From contig NZ_PIZU01000003.1 in the NCBI RefSeq assembly GCF_002838065.1, positions 1 to 64,000 on the forward strand: a stretch of 64,000 nucleotides of DNA, in the 5' to 3' direction. A program made the position numbers and the translations under genes. The notes beneath the pieces were generated by a model. That model saw only the letters and a list, made by a program, of their open reading frames with translations, ran no database searches and was not told where the DNA came from. The stretch's first letter is position 1; the number at the start of each line of letters is the position of its first letter. The DNA comes from Mycobacterium hubeiense. Lineage in GTDB: Bacteria; Actinomycetota; Actinomycetes; Mycobacteriales; Mycobacteriaceae. Positions 9,021-17,858 of this stretch are shown piece by piece.

Positions 9021-9880
9021 GTCAACACCGGCGCCCTGCCGGCGTCGGTCAGCCACCGCTGCTTGAGCCGATCCAAGGTGCCGTCGGCCTGCAGCTCCTC
9101 GATCGCCCAGGACACGCAACGGGTTAGCGGGCTGTCCTTGGCCAGCACGATCCCCAATTGCTCGACATCGCCTGCCGCAGCGGGCAATTGGCCCACCATC
9201 ATTCCGTCGCTCAATTCGCCGGCAACCGCGAAGGCGGTGGGCAGATCCGCCACGAGCGCGTCGATCTCACCCTTGTCCAACGCCAGCTTGGCGTCGCCGT
9301 TGGTTTCGTAGACCTCCACCGGCACAATGCCGTCGACCGCGGTGGCCGCGGTGTAGCTGGTGGTGCTCACCTGCACGCCGAGACGCAGCGACTTCAGCTC
9401 CTCGATCGTGCGCACGCCGGCCGCCGGTGAACCCTTTACGGTGACGACGGCCTGCGTAACATCGAGATACGGCGCGGAGAAGTCGACGGCAGCCTTGCGC
9501 TGCTCGGTGATCGAGAACTCAGAAAGGTTGGCGTCGAACGTCTTTGGCCCCGGGGCCAGCGCGGCGTTGAACGGCACTCGCACCCACCTCACCTCGTCAC
9601 CGGTGTACCCGAACTTGCCGGCCACCGCGTAGGCGAGCGCGGCTTCGAAACCCTCGCCGTTGGAAGGGTTGTCGCCGATATACCACGGCGGATACACGGG
9701 TTGGTCGGTGCCGAAGGTGAAGATGCCGCGGTACTGCGTCTCCAACGCATCCCTGGCGCAACGCTGGGCCGTCGGCGGTGGCGGAGTGGCAGCGGGGGCC
9801 GCGCACGCCATCGGCGCCGCCAAGGTGGTCACACACACCACCGCGGCGAACCTGGCCCCGTTGCCCATCGTGGGCATCAT
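9017..9880 (-). CDS. Amino-acid-type ABC transporter substrate-binding protein
   Basis: A periplasmic solute-binding protein (SBP family 3, amino-acid type) of 287 residues from ATG 9880; ATGs at 9877 and 9868 are also possible. A signal peptide (ARFAAVVCVTTLAAPMACAAP) precedes the domain; the Cys may be lipidated but the box is not canonical. Family landmarks are GEGFEAALAYAVAGKFGY, FDANLSEFSITEQRKAAVDFSAPYLDVTQAVV and LGVQVSTTSYTAA. No permease or ATPase gene is adjacent, so it is an orphan binding protein. The open frame runs on to 10060, but that extension lies in a hairpin-rich region and lacks protein-like character. Confidence 0.85.
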   Translation of the reverse strand: MMPTMGNGARFAAVVCVTTLAAPMACAAPAATPPPPTAQRCARDALETQYRGIFTFGTDQPVYPPWYIGDNPSNGEGFEAALAYAVAGKFGYTGDEVRWVRVPFNAALAPGPKTFDANLSEFSITEQRKAAVDFSAPYLDVTQAVVTVKGSPAAGVRTIEELKSLRLGVQVSTTSYTAATAVDGIVPVEVYETNGDAKLALDKGEIDALVADLPTAFAVAGELSDGMMVGQLPAAAGDVEQLGIVLAKDSPLTRCVSWAIEELQADGTLDRLKQRWLTDAGRAPVLT

Positions 9881-10132
9881 CGCGCAATCGGCCAGAGGAC
9901 ACCAGGGCCCAGAGATGGGGCGGCCCCCGAGCCGTAGTACCTGGTTGGACAGACCGAGGGGCTCGGGGGCCGGGTGACTGCGGGGAATTCGCCAGCGCAA
10001 GCAGGTGATTCCTCGCCTGATGCTGCTAGCGGGCAGCCACCTCACAAGTCCATAAGTCAATCAATTTGTCGGACCACCTCCTTCCCTGTGTACGAGCGAC
10101 CGTACCCGCGCACCGGCGCGCCGACAAGCGAA
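9881..10132 (-). ncRNA. Hairpin-rich leader of the solute-binding protein gene (candidate structured RNA)
   Basis: This 252-base gap upstream of the minus-strand gene has a perfect 12-base inverted repeat, GGCCCCCGAGCC (9922-9933) with GGCTCGGGGGCC (9960-9971), 26-base loop. A second nested stem, GGTG...GCTGC-N6-GCAGC...CACC, lies near 10006-10043. An AT-rich patch near 10050-10070 may be the promoter. I could not match it to a known riboswitch class (TPP, SAM-IV, c-di-AMP, glycine, guanidine). Confidence 0.4.
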
Positions 10133-10999
10133 TTACCGGTCGCTGATGATGGCCGCGTCGACCAGCTCGGCGAATTCGGCCGCCATCGGCGCCCGCCGCA
10201 ACGGTTTACCGTCCAGCGTGTGCACCCGGGCCGCCAACGTGATGCTGGACACCAGCCAAACTCCTTGCGCAGCAAGCAGATCCGCGGGGCGCAGCGCTCG
10301 GTAGTCGCAGTCGTAGCCCTTGCTGCGGGCCACGTCGAACAAGGCCTGCTGGGTGGTGCCCCGCAGGATCGGATACCACGGCGGCGGGGTCAGGAGTTGT
10401 CCGTCGAGGGCGATCACCACCGTCGACCGGGGTCCTTCCAGGACGAAGCCGTCGGAACTGACGAAAACGACGTCGCCGGCACCGTGCCGCTCGGCGTGCC
10501 GCAACGCGGCCATGTTCACCGCATACGACAGCGTTTTCGCGCCCGCCAACAGCCAGGGCATGTCGGCGGTGCCGTCGGACGCAAGCCCGCGGGCAAGCGT
10601 CAGCGCCGCCAGCCCGTCGCGGCGCACCGCGGCCACCCGCGCGGGCAGCGCGCCGATCATCGCGTAGCCCGTCGGCGCCGACCCGCCCTCCCGACCCCGG
10701 GTGTAGATCAGCCGCAGCACGCCTTCGTCGCCGCCTTCGTCGACCCATTGCCGTGCCGCGGCCGCCACCGCCTCCCGCCACCGCGGCAGATCGGGGGCGG
10801 GCAGATCGGTCATCCGCGCCGACTGGGTGAGCCGCGTCAAATGCGCTTCGAGCAGGCAGGGTCGGCCGTCGCGGACCAGCAACGATTCGAAGACGCCGTC
10901 ACCACGGACCGCGGCCAGATCGTCGGCGTGCAACAGCGGCGCTTGCGGGTCGCGGAGTTCCCCGTCGAGCGTGACGACGACAGCGGGTTGGCCGGCCAT
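10133..10999 (-). CDS. Class IV aminotransferase / aminodeoxychorismate lyase (PabC-like)
   Basis: A PLP-dependent fold-type IV enzyme of 288 residues, orthologous to Rv0812. It probably releases p-aminobenzoate and pyruvate from 4-amino-4-deoxychorismate for folate synthesis; a related D-amino-acid aminotransferase activity is also possible for this family. Visible are RGDGVFESLLVRDGR, the PLP lysine in AGAKTLSYAVNMAAL, and VVFVSSDGFVLEGPRSTVV. The ATG at 10999 is preferred over a TTG two codons upstream. It is divergent from the YgfZ gene with 33 bases between starts. Confidence 0.85.
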   Translation of the reverse strand: MAGQPAVVVTLDGELRDPQAPLLHADDLAAVRGDGVFESLLVRDGRPCLLEAHLTRLTQSARMTDLPAPDLPRWREAVAAAARQWVDEGGDEGVLRLIYTRGREGGSAPTGYAMIGALPARVAAVRRDGLAALTLARGLASDGTADMPWLLAGAKTLSYAVNMAALRHAERHGAGDVVFVSSDGFVLEGPRSTVVIALDGQLLTPPPWYPILRGTTQQALFDVARSKGYDCDYRALRPADLLAAQGVWLVSSITLAARVHTLDGKPLRRAPMAAEFAELVDAAIISDR

Positions 11000-11032
11000 G
11001 GGCAATCAGCGTAGCGCCGTAAAGTTGGTGCT

Positions 11033-12100
11033 ATGGCAGCAGTTCCCGCACCCGATACCGGGCCAGACGCCGGCGCCGTGTGGCATTACGGCGATCCCCT
11101 CGGCGAACAGCGGGCCGCTGCCGACGGGGCGGTGGTGGTAAATCGCTCGCACCGGGCGGCGCTCGCGCTGACCGGAAGTGAGCGGCGGGCGTGGCTGCAC
11201 AGCATCTCCACCCAGCACGTCAGCGAGCTGCCCGACGGCGCCGTCACGGAGAATTTGAGCCTCGACGGGCAGGGCCGTGTCGAAGATCACTGGATCCAGA
11301 CGCAGATCGACGGCATCACGTACCTGGACACCGAGCCGTGGCGTGGCGAACCGCTGCTGGAGTACCTGCGCAAGATGGTGTTCTGGTCCGATGTGGTGGT
11401 CGAGCCCGCCGAGCTGGCCGTGTTGTCGATGCTCGGGCCCCGGCTGGCCGACCCCGCAATTCTCGACGTCCTGGGTGTGGGCTCGCCGCCGGCGGAATCC
11501 ACTGCGGTAGCGCTGCCCGGAGGCGGGTTCGTACGCCGGCTGGCGGCCGCCGAGATGGACGTGGTTGTCCCGCGCGAGCAGGCCGAAGACATGCGAACAC
11601 GGCTGACGACGGCCGGCGTGCGTCCCGCCGGGGTGTGGGCGTACGAGGCGCATCGGGTCGCGGCGCTGCGGCCGCGGTTGGGCGTGGACACCGACGAACG
11701 CACGATCCCGCACGAGGTGGGCTGGGTCGGGTCGGCGGTACACCTGGACAAGGGCTGCTATCGCGGCCAGGAAACGGTCGCGCGGGTGCATAACCTGGGC
11801 AAACCGCCGCGGATGACGGTGCTGCTGCACCTGGACGGCTCGACGGACCGGCCGGCGACGGGCGATCCGGTGCTGGCCGGTGGGCGGGCGGTCGGGCGCC
11901 TGGGCACCGTCGTCGACCACGTTGACCTCGGTCCGATCGCTCTGGCGCTGCTCAAGCGGGGGCTGCCCACCGACACCGCGTTGACCACCGGCGGCGAGGC
12001 GGAGGTCGCGGCGAGCATCGACGCCGACTCCATCCCGCCCGACACGGGCACCGGCGCGGGCCGGTTGGCGGTCGAACGGCTGCGCGGCGGAACGCGGTGA
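11033..12100 (+). CDS. ygfZ: YgfZ/GcvT-domain folate-binding protein
   Basis: A 355-residue folate-dependent protein of the YgfZ/Iba57 family, which helps assemble or repair Fe-S clusters, in the cytosol. The signature motif KGCYRGQE is present (residues 242-249), following IPHEVGWVGSAVHLD. The N-terminal part shows the GcvT-type fold (RSHRAALALTGSERRAWLHSISTQHV). It is orthologous to Rv0811c. Fe-S clients in this window include the Bacillus-type PurF, the ferredoxin near 58511 and the 2,4-dienoyl-CoA reductase-like protein. The ATG at 11033 is the first and fits the family. Confidence 0.88.
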   Translation: MAAVPAPDTGPDAGAVWHYGDPLGEQRAAADGAVVVNRSHRAALALTGSERRAWLHSISTQHVSELPDGAVTENLSLDGQGRVEDHWIQTQIDGITYLDTEPWRGEPLLEYLRKMVFWSDVVVEPAELAVLSMLGPRLADPAILDVLGVGSPPAESTAVALPGGGFVRRLAAAEMDVVVPREQAEDMRTRLTTAGVRPAGVWAYEAHRVAALRPRLGVDTDERTIPHEVGWVGSAVHLDKGCYRGQETVARVHNLGKPPRMTVLLHLDGSTDRPATGDPVLAGGRAVGRLGTVVDHVDLGPIALALLKRGLPTDTALTTGGEAEVAASIDADSIPPDTGTGAGRLAVERLRGGTR

Positions 12101-12181
12101 GACGGCGGCCACGCTGGGGGCTGCCAGCGCATGGCCGACGGGCACGGTAAAGTGTTGGCAGGACAATAAAGACACACAGAT

Positions 12182-12233
12182 CGGAGCCGCCTGCTTGTTG
12201 GGCCGCTCCGTTATTGCGCGAGGGGGTTCCCCC
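12182..12233 (+). promoter_or_regulatory. Hairpins in the DUF3073 leader
   Basis: CGGAGC (12182-12187) pairs with GCTCCG (12205-12210), extended by an inner GCC/GGC. GGGGG (12222-12226), the likely Shine-Dalgarno, is followed two bases later by CCCCC (12229-12233) abutting the ATG at 12234, so the ribosome site could fold on itself. Judged by eye. Confidence 0.35.
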
Positions 12234-12416
12234 ATGGGCCGCGGCCGGGCGAAGGCAAAGCAGACCAAGGTTGCTCGTGAGCTCAAGTACAGCTCACCGC
12301 AGACCGATTTCGAGCGGCTTCAGCGCGAGCTGTCGGGCGCTACCGACGACATCAATGGTTCGGACGGATTTGCCGATGACGGCGAATACGTCGACGACGA
12401 CGACTGGCGCCGCTGA
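12234..12416 (+). CDS. DUF3073 small basic-acidic protein
   Basis: A 60-residue protein of the actinobacterial DUF3073 family (Rv0810c type). The basic N-terminus MGRGRAKAKQTKVARELKYSS is nearly invariant in the family and may bind nucleic acid or ribosomes; the C-terminus is very acidic (DDGEYVDDDDWRR). The ATG at 12234 begins this conserved N-terminus; earlier in-frame ATG/GTG codons lie in a hairpin-forming leader. It is convergent with purM, 9 bases apart. Function is not established. Confidence 0.85.
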   Translation: MGRGRAKAKQTKVARELKYSSPQTDFERLQRELSGATDDINGSDGFADDGEYVDDDDWRR

Positions 12417-12425
12417 CCCGTCGCC

Positions 12426-13499
12426 TCAGAACCGTGGGTGCTGACCCACGAGTCGAGCGCGCGGCCCGTCCTTGCCGCCCTTCTTGATCGTGCCCAGCGT
12501 CCAGCAGTTCAGATGCCGGGCGGTCAGAATCGCCAACGCGCGGTCGGTGTCCTCGGGGGCCACCACGGCCACCATGCCGACCCCCATGTTGAACGTCTTC
12601 TCCATCTCGTCGCGGTGGATGCGGCCGCGCTGGGCGATCATCTGAAACACCGGGGCGGGTGTCCAGGTGCCGCGGTCCAGCTCGGCGGTCAGGCCGTGCG
12701 GGATGACGCGGTCCAGGTTGCCGGCCAGCCCCCCGCCGGTGACATGGCAGAAGGTGCGCACCTGGGTCTCGGCGGCCAGCGCCAGACAGTCCTTGGCGTA
12801 GATGCGGGTGGGCTCGAGTAGCTCCTCGCCGAGAGTGCGGCCGAACTCTTCGACGTGGCCGGCCAGGTTCATCCGGTCGATCTCCAGCAGCACCTTGCGG
12901 GCCAGCGAGTAGCCGTTGGAGTGCAGTCCGGTCGAGGCCATCGCGATGATCACGTCGCCGGGTTTGACCCGGTCGGGGCCGAGCACGTCGTCGGCCTCGA
13001 CGATGCCCACACCGGTGGCCGAGATGTCGTAGTGGTCGGGCGCCATCAGCCCGGGGTGCTCGGCGGTTTCGCCGCCGAGCAGCGCGCAGCCGGCGATGAC
13101 GCAGCCGTTGGCGATGCCCGAGACGAGTTCGCTGACGCGCTGCGGGACAGTCCGGCCGACGGCGATGTAGTCCTGCAGAAACAGCGGCTCGGCACCGCAC
13201 ACCACCAGGTCGTCGACGACCATCGCGACGAGGTCCAGCCCGACGGTGTCATGCTTGTCCATCGCCTGGGCCACCGCCAGCTTGGTGCCCACCCCGTCCG
13301 TCGACGCCGCCAGCACCGGTTCGCGATAGCCGCCCCGCAGCGCGAACAATCCCGCGAATCCGCCGAGCCCGCCGCGCACTTCCGGTCTGGTTGCCTTCTT
13401 GGCCAGTGGTTTGAAGAGTTCGACTGCGCGGTCGCCGGCTTCGATATCCACTCCGGCCGATGCGTAAGAAATGCCGTGTTGTTCGGCGCGATCGGTCAT
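12426..13499 (-). CDS. purM: Phosphoribosylformylglycinamidine cyclo-ligase (AIR synthetase)
   Basis: Converts FGAM to AIR with ATP, step five of purine synthesis. It has 357 residues from ATG 13499; a GTG three codons earlier (13508) is possible. AIR synthetase landmarks are SYASAGVDIEAGDRAVELFKPL at the N-terminus, STDGVGTKLAVAQAM, GLDLVAMVVDDLVVCGAEPLFLQDYIAVGR, and CALLGGETAEHPG. The C-terminal domain ends EKTFNMGVGMVAVV followed by a short tail. It lies 45 bases downstream of purF on the same strand, and the two are probably co-transcribed as in other mycobacteria (Rv0808-Rv0809). Confidence 0.97.
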   Translation of the reverse strand: MTDRAEQHGISYASAGVDIEAGDRAVELFKPLAKKATRPEVRGGLGGFAGLFALRGGYREPVLAASTDGVGTKLAVAQAMDKHDTVGLDLVAMVVDDLVVCGAEPLFLQDYIAVGRTVPQRVSELVSGIANGCVIAGCALLGGETAEHPGLMAPDHYDISATGVGIVEADDVLGPDRVKPGDVIIAMASTGLHSNGYSLARKVLLEIDRMNLAGHVEEFGRTLGEELLEPTRIYAKDCLALAAETQVRTFCHVTGGGLAGNLDRVIPHGLTAELDRGTWTPAPVFQMIAQRGRIHRDEMEKTFNMGVGMVAVVAPEDTDRALAILTARHLNCWTLGTIKKGGKDGPRARLVGQHPRF

Positions 13500-13544
13500 C
13501 GCGACCAAGGCTACCGTTCAGCGCCACGCCACGGTATGCGCCTG

Positions 13545-15068
13545 TCAGGGACGCCGCAGCGCGGAGACGTTGTCGTTGTCGGGCTGCACCGGGATGCCGG
13601 TGCGTGCGGCAGTGGCCAGCATGTGCTCGATGACGTTCTTGCCCAGCGCCGTTTCGCCGGGCAGCTCGATCGGATAGTTGCCGTCGAAGCAGGCGGTGCA
13701 CAGCCGCGACGCCGGCTGCTCGGTGGCCGCGATCATGCCCTGCTGGGAGATGTAGCCCAGGGTGTCAGCGCCGATGGCGTGACGCACGGCTTCGAGCATC
13801 TCGTCTTCGTGCTCGACGGCGTTGGCGATGAGCTCGGCCGGGGTGGCGAAGTCGATGCCGTAGAAGCAGGGCCACTTCACGGGCGGGGACGCGATGCGCA
13901 CGTGCACCTCGACGGCGCCGGCTTCGCGCAGCATCCGGATCAGCGCGCGCTGGGTGTTGCCGCGCACGATGGAGTCATCGACGACGATCAGCCGCTTACC
14001 GCGGATGACTTCCTTGAGCGGGTTGAGCTTGAGTCGAATACCCAATTGCCGAATCGTTTGCGACGGCTGGATGAAGGTGCGTCCGACGTAGGCGTTTTTG
14101 GTCAGGCCCTGTCCGTAGGGGATGCCGGACTCCTGGGCGTAGCCCACCGCGGCCGGGGTGCCCGACTCCGGGACACCGATCACGAGGTCGGCGTCGACGG
14201 GCCGTTCGCGCGCGAGCCGGCGGCCGATCTCGACGCGCGCCTTGTGCACCGAGCGGCCGGCGATCGTGCTGTCGGGCCGCGCGAGGTAGACGTACTCGAA
14301 GACGCAGCCCTTGGGTTCGGGGTTGGCGAAGCGCGTGGAGCGCACCCCGTCGGCGTCGATGGCCAGCAACTCACCGGGTTCGATGTCGCGGACGAACGAC
14401 GCGCCGACGATATCCAGCGCCGCCGTCTCGGAGGCGACGACCCAGCCGCGATCGAGCCTGCCCAACGACAGGGGCCGCACGCCGTACGGGTCGCGGGCGG
14501 CGTACAGCGTGTTCTCGTCCATGAAGGTGATGCAGAACGCGCCGCGCACGGTGGGCAGCAGCTCCAGCGCGGCCTGTTCGAGCGTCGCGTCGGCCGCCCC
14601 GTGGGCGAGCAGCGCGCCCAGAATGTCGGAGTCGGTGGTGGCCGTCGGCGCCTCGCGGTTGTTGATCAGCCCGGCTTCGCGGGCGCGAGCGGCCAGTTCG
14701 GTGGTGTTGACCAGGTTGCCGTTGTGGCCCAGCGCGACACCGGTGCCCGCGGCGGTGTTGCGGAATACCGGCTGCGCGTTCTCCCACGTGGTGGAGCCGG
14801 TTGTGGAGTAGCGGCAGTGCCCGATGGCGACGTGGCCCTCCATCGCGGCGAGAGTTTGCTCATCGAAAACCTGGCTGACCAGGCCGAGGTCCTTGAACAC
14901 CAGGACCTGCGAACCGTCCGCGACGGCGATGCCCGCGGCTTCCTGGCCGCGATGCTGCAGCGCATAGAGGCCGTAGTACGTGAGTTTGGCAACCTCTTCG
15001 CCCGGCGCCCAGACTCCGAATACGCCGCACTCCTCGCGGGGTTCGGTCTCGGTCTGCTGGCCGGTCAC
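13545..15068 (-). CDS. purF: Amidophosphoribosyltransferase
   Basis: Commits PRPP and glutamine to phosphoribosylamine, the first step of purine synthesis. It has 507 residues from GTG 15068. The catalytic Cys14 follows a 13-residue propeptide (EECGVFGVW), which must be removed. The glutaminase domain is followed by the phosphoribosyltransferase domain with the PRPP motif LIVVDDSIVRGNT. The four cysteines of the Bacillus-type Fe-S enzyme are present (KGCVFEY, WPCFYGID, RLCTAC), so this is the cluster-bearing, nucleotide-inhibited class. It is upstream of purM. Confidence 0.97.
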   Translation of the reverse strand: MTGQQTETEPREECGVFGVWAPGEEVAKLTYYGLYALQHRGQEAAGIAVADGSQVLVFKDLGLVSQVFDEQTLAAMEGHVAIGHCRYSTTGSTTWENAQPVFRNTAAGTGVALGHNGNLVNTTELAARAREAGLINNREAPTATTDSDILGALLAHGAADATLEQAALELLPTVRGAFCITFMDENTLYAARDPYGVRPLSLGRLDRGWVVASETAALDIVGASFVRDIEPGELLAIDADGVRSTRFANPEPKGCVFEYVYLARPDSTIAGRSVHKARVEIGRRLARERPVDADLVIGVPESGTPAAVGYAQESGIPYGQGLTKNAYVGRTFIQPSQTIRQLGIRLKLNPLKEVIRGKRLIVVDDSIVRGNTQRALIRMLREAGAVEVHVRIASPPVKWPCFYGIDFATPAELIANAVEHEDEMLEAVRHAIGADTLGYISQQGMIAATEQPASRLCTACFDGNYPIELPGETALGKNVIEHMLATAARTGIPVQPDNDNVSALRRP

Positions 15069-15198
15069 GATAGGGCTGCTCCCAGGGCGCGGTTGGTGAC
15101 GACGTCAGTCTACGGGCATCACGGGACATTCACGGAATCGCGCGGCCCGTGTGCCTCGGCGTATGTGGGCCGCGTCTCAATTGCGGGCGCCGTGTTCT

Positions 15199-15261
15199 CC
15201 GCGAGACTGTCGTTACCGCGACCTTTCTCGAGTGACGGCCTCGGTAACTACAGTCTCGCGG
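15199..15261. repeat. Long imperfect palindrome at the end of the sterol-carrier-like gene
   Basis: Arms 15199-15218 and 15242-15261 are 20-base inverted repeats with a single mismatch (left CGCGAGACTGTCGTTACC against right GGTAACTACAGTCTCGCG), loop 23 bases. The right arm overlaps the last codons and stop of the gene ending at 15248. It may act as a bidirectional terminator or be a mobile palindromic repeat. Confidence 0.7.
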
Positions 15262-15643
15262 AATCGATCTTCACCAGCGGCAGCCACTGCGCGATTTCGC
15301 CGGCCCGCGACCCGGAGAGTTGGAGCGCCCCGCTCACCTTCGCGTCGTCAAGGCGCTGTAGGCCCGTGGCCAACAGCAACCAGGTGCGCGGATCCGTCTC
15401 CACCACGTTGGGTGGATTGCCGCGGGTATGCCTCGGGCCCGAAATGCATTGCACTGCAACGAATGTCGGTATCCGCACCTCAACGCTGGAGCCCGGGGCC
15501 AGGGCGGCCAGGGTCCGCGCGGTCAAACGAACCGCCTCGGCGAGTTGCGCGCGCGCCGGCGCTGGTTGGGTTTGGTCTCGCAGCCAGTCGGCGACGGCGG
15601 CCACGGCGGCACGCGTCTTCGCCGGATCAGCGGTACGGGCCAT
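15248..15643 (-). CDS. Sterol-carrier-like (SCP2-fold) protein
   Basis: A 131-residue cytosolic protein equivalent to Rv0807, assigned to the SCP2 sterol-carrier fold from the VRIPTFVAVQCI ... RTWLLLATGLQRLDDAKVSGALQLSGSRAGEIAQWLPLV pattern. The helical N-terminus AAVAAVADWLRDQ is followed by the predicted beta-sheet. It probably binds a hydrophobic ligand; no ligand is known. It is upstream of purF on the same strand, 179 bases away, and the palindrome at 15199-15261 covers its end, so the two are probably transcriptionally separate. It is divergent from the PPOX-fold gene. Confidence 0.75.
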   Translation of the reverse strand: MARTADPAKTRAAVAAVADWLRDQTQPAPARAQLAEAVRLTARTLAALAPGSSVEVRIPTFVAVQCISGPRHTRGNPPNVVETDPRTWLLLATGLQRLDDAKVSGALQLSGSRAGEIAQWLPLVKIDSARL

Positions 15644-15700
15644 GGCTTCAGGATCTCAAACCGTTGACATGAACATTTGTTGAGGTTCTACGGTGGCGCC

Positions 15701-16123
15701 ATGACGTTCAAACCGCACGAGATCGCCTTCCTGCGTGAGGCCGAGCTGGGCCGGCTGGCCACCATTCAGCGCGACGGCACACCGCAGAACAGTCCGGTCG
15801 GGTTCGCTTACAACGAACAGCTGGGCACCATCGACATCGCCGGCTACCGGATGTCGAAAAGCCAGAAGTTCCGCAACATCGCACACAACAACCGGGTGGC
15901 GTGCGTCGTCGACGACATCGTCTCGCGCAATCCGTGGCGGGTGCGCTGCCTGGAGATTCGCGGCACCGCCGAACAGGCCCAGATCCCACCGTCAATCGGA
16001 GGAGCGGGCGACCAGCTGGACACCGCGATCATCCGCATCACGCCGCGGCGGATCATCAGCTTCGGCATCGACGACACCGAAACCGAACCGCATCAACTGG
16101 TCCCGGACATCCGCGACGTGTAG
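15701..16123 (+). CDS. PPOX-class F420-dependent oxidoreductase (MSMEG_5819/OxyR family)
   Basis: A split-barrel flavin/deazaflavin-binding protein of 140 residues, probably using F420H2 to reduce a substrate in the cytosol. The beta-barrel pattern is clear: LGRLATIQRDGTPQNSPVGFAYN, then IDIAGYRMSKSQKFRNIAHNNRVACVVDD, then VRCLEIRGTAEQA. This subfamily is named after an M. smegmatis gene from the same neighbourhood, which supports the placement. The ATG at 15701 starts the conserved MTFKPHEIAFL; the frame upstream is non-coding. Confidence 0.85.
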   Translation: MTFKPHEIAFLREAELGRLATIQRDGTPQNSPVGFAYNEQLGTIDIAGYRMSKSQKFRNIAHNNRVACVVDDIVSRNPWRVRCLEIRGTAEQAQIPPSIGGAGDQLDTAIIRITPRRIISFGIDDTETEPHQLVPDIRDV

Positions 16124-16133
16124 CCCTATTGCG

Positions 16134-17858
16134 CTAATACTCGGGCCCGTCGTTTGATGCGGACTTGTTCAACGCGATTCGGATCCGCTCGGTGTCATCC
16201 GGGGTCCAACCGTCCGGCGGGGCGACGGCCGCCCAACCGTCCAGCACCGAGTCGCCGTAGTTGTGCCCGTGTCCGCCCGGCACGCTGGCGGCGTTGGTCA
16301 TATCGGCGCTGACTTGCCAGAACGTCACGATCGGATACCAGCGCATCGACGCCGTGCGGTCGCGGCCGGGCGGTTCCTCCAGCCAATCCGGCTGGGAGAA
16401 CAGCAGATCGGGCGACCACCAGATGATCGGGTCCGACGGGTGTTGCAGGAACAGCACCCGAGTGCCCTCCCACGGCGGCGCGGTGTCGCGGGCGATCTCC
16501 TCGGCGTCGGTGGCCTGCGAGAACCGCACGGTGCGGCCGTTGTCGTAGCGCGGCTCGACTTCCGGCGTGCCCGGATCGCGCCGCACGGTCAGGCCCCGCC
16601 ACAGCGGGCTGGCGTTCGGCGGGCCGACCCACAGCACCGACGAGAATCCCATCCGGGCGATGTCGGGCAGCCAGCTGAATGCGCCCTGCCCCGCCATCGA
16701 CCCCAGGCTCTCGCCGTAGAGCACCAACTTGGGTCGCCGGTCGGGCGGCAATTGCTCCCAGCGGGCGTGGATGGCGTTGATCATCAGCCGACCGGATTCC
16801 ATCGACTTCTTCTGATCGCCCAGAAACGAAATCCAGCTCGGCAGATAGGAATACTGCATGCCGACGAGCGCGGTGTCGCCGTTGTACATCATCTCCAGCG
16901 ACCTCGCCGCCACCGGATTGATCCATCCGGTCCCCGTGGTGGGGATGATCACCAACAGCTTGCGATCGAACGCGCCCGTGCGCTCGAGCTCGCTGAGCAC
17001 CACCGCCATCCGCGCCTCATCCGTGTCGGCGGTCTGCAGGCCCGCGTAGACGCGGATGGGCTCTTTGGCCGGTGCCCCGTTGAGTTCGGTCAGCTCCTCG
17101 ACATCAGGACCGGTGGCGACGAAGTTGCGCCCTTGGAAGCCCAACGTGTCCCATTCCGCGAACGACATTGGGCTACCGGATCTTTCGGCTTCCATCGGCT
17201 GCGTGATGCCGGCACGGGTGGTGCTGTTCTGCGGCTGAAAAACCCGGCTCGCGCCGGCCAGGAAGCCACGCACCAGCACGCCGTTGATCAAGGTGATCGC
17301 CAGCACCACGATGATCGCGGTGCCGATGAACAGCGCGACCTCGTCGTGCAGACGCCATCGCCTGATGAAATACCTTGCCAGGGTTTTGATCACGTCGAGC
17401 AGCACGCGTGCGGTGCCCACCAGCGTGCCGCCGACAAGCAGCGCAATGACCAGCGTGCGCAGGTAACCCAGCGTCGCCGGGCCTTCGATGCCCATCAACG
17501 CCGACACCTGTCGCTGCCACGCGGCTGCGGGAATCAGCATCAGCACGCAGGCTGCCGCCGAACCCGCCACTGTGACGGCCTTCAGTGCGTACAGCACTCG
17601 CTTGGGCGGCGGCCACCATTCGCGACGCCGTAACACAAAGCGGTGCAGCATCTTTGAGGTAAATACGCCGATGCCGTAACCGATGCCGGCGTTTATTCCA
17701 CCGATCAGGCCTTGGAACAGCCAGTCACGCGGCAACAGTGACGGCGTCAGTGACAGACAGAAGAACAGTGCACCGAATGCAACACCGACGAAGTCGAGTC
17801 GAACCAGGCTCCACGCCCAAACGTATAACGGATGTCCTTCGTGGGTGGCCGCGCTCAC
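16134..17858 (-). CDS. Membrane alpha/beta-hydrolase (Abhydrolase_9 type)
   Basis: A 574-residue integral membrane protein. The N-terminal third (about residues 20-205) has four or five hydrophobic segments ([78 protein letters not shown]). The C-terminal hydrolase domain has the nucleophile elbow GESLGSMAG and candidate His in [11 protein letters not shown]. The family (PF10081-like) is common in actinobacteria with no defined substrate. Its GTG overlaps the purL stop (GTGA), so the two are translationally coupled despite unrelated roles. Confidence 0.8.
   Translation of the reverse strand: MSAATHEGHPLYVWAWSLVRLDFVGVAFGALFFCLSLTPSLLPRDWLFQGLIGGINAGIGYGIGVFTSKMLHRFVLRRREWWPPPKRVLYALKAVTVAGSAAACVLMLIPAAAWQRQVSALMGIEGPATLGYLRTLVIALLVGGTLVGTARVLLDVIKTLARYFIRRWRLHDEVALFIGTAIIVVLAITLINGVLVRGFLAGASRVFQPQNSTTRAGITQPMEAERSGSPMSFAEWDTLGFQGRNFVATGPDVEELTELNGAPAKEPIRVYAGLQTADTDEARMAVVLSELERTGAFDRKLLVIIPTTGTGWINPVAARSLEMMYNGDTALVGMQYSYLPSWISFLGDQKKSMESGRLMINAIHARWEQLPPDRRPKLVLYGESLGSMAGQGAFSWLPDIARMGFSSVLWVGPPNASPLWRGLTVRRDPGTPEVEPRYDNGRTVRFSQATDAEEIARDTAPPWEGTRVLFLQHPSDPIIWWSPDLLFSQPDWLEEPPGRDRTASMRWYPIVTFWQVSADMTNAASVPGGHGHNYGDSVLDGWAAVAPPDGWTPDDTERIRIALNKSASNDGPEY

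Noticed and set aside
9881..10060. N-terminal extension of the solute-binding protein by about 60 residues
   Set aside because: The extension is Arg/Trp/Pro-rich, precedes a normal signal peptide and lies over a perfect 12-base hairpin.
9881..10132. A known riboswitch (TPP, SAM-IV, c-di-AMP, guanidine)
   Set aside because: No consensus core of these classes could be matched; only generic stems are visible.
11006..12286. A 426-codon minus-strand frame opposite ygfZ
   Set aside because: Antisense shadow; Arg-rich without domains.
12855..15683. A 942-codon open frame on the plus strand opposite purM and purF
   Set aside because: It is a product of high GC content; the opposite strand encodes two fully recognisable enzymes and this frame has Arg/Gly/His-rich, non-protein-like sequence.
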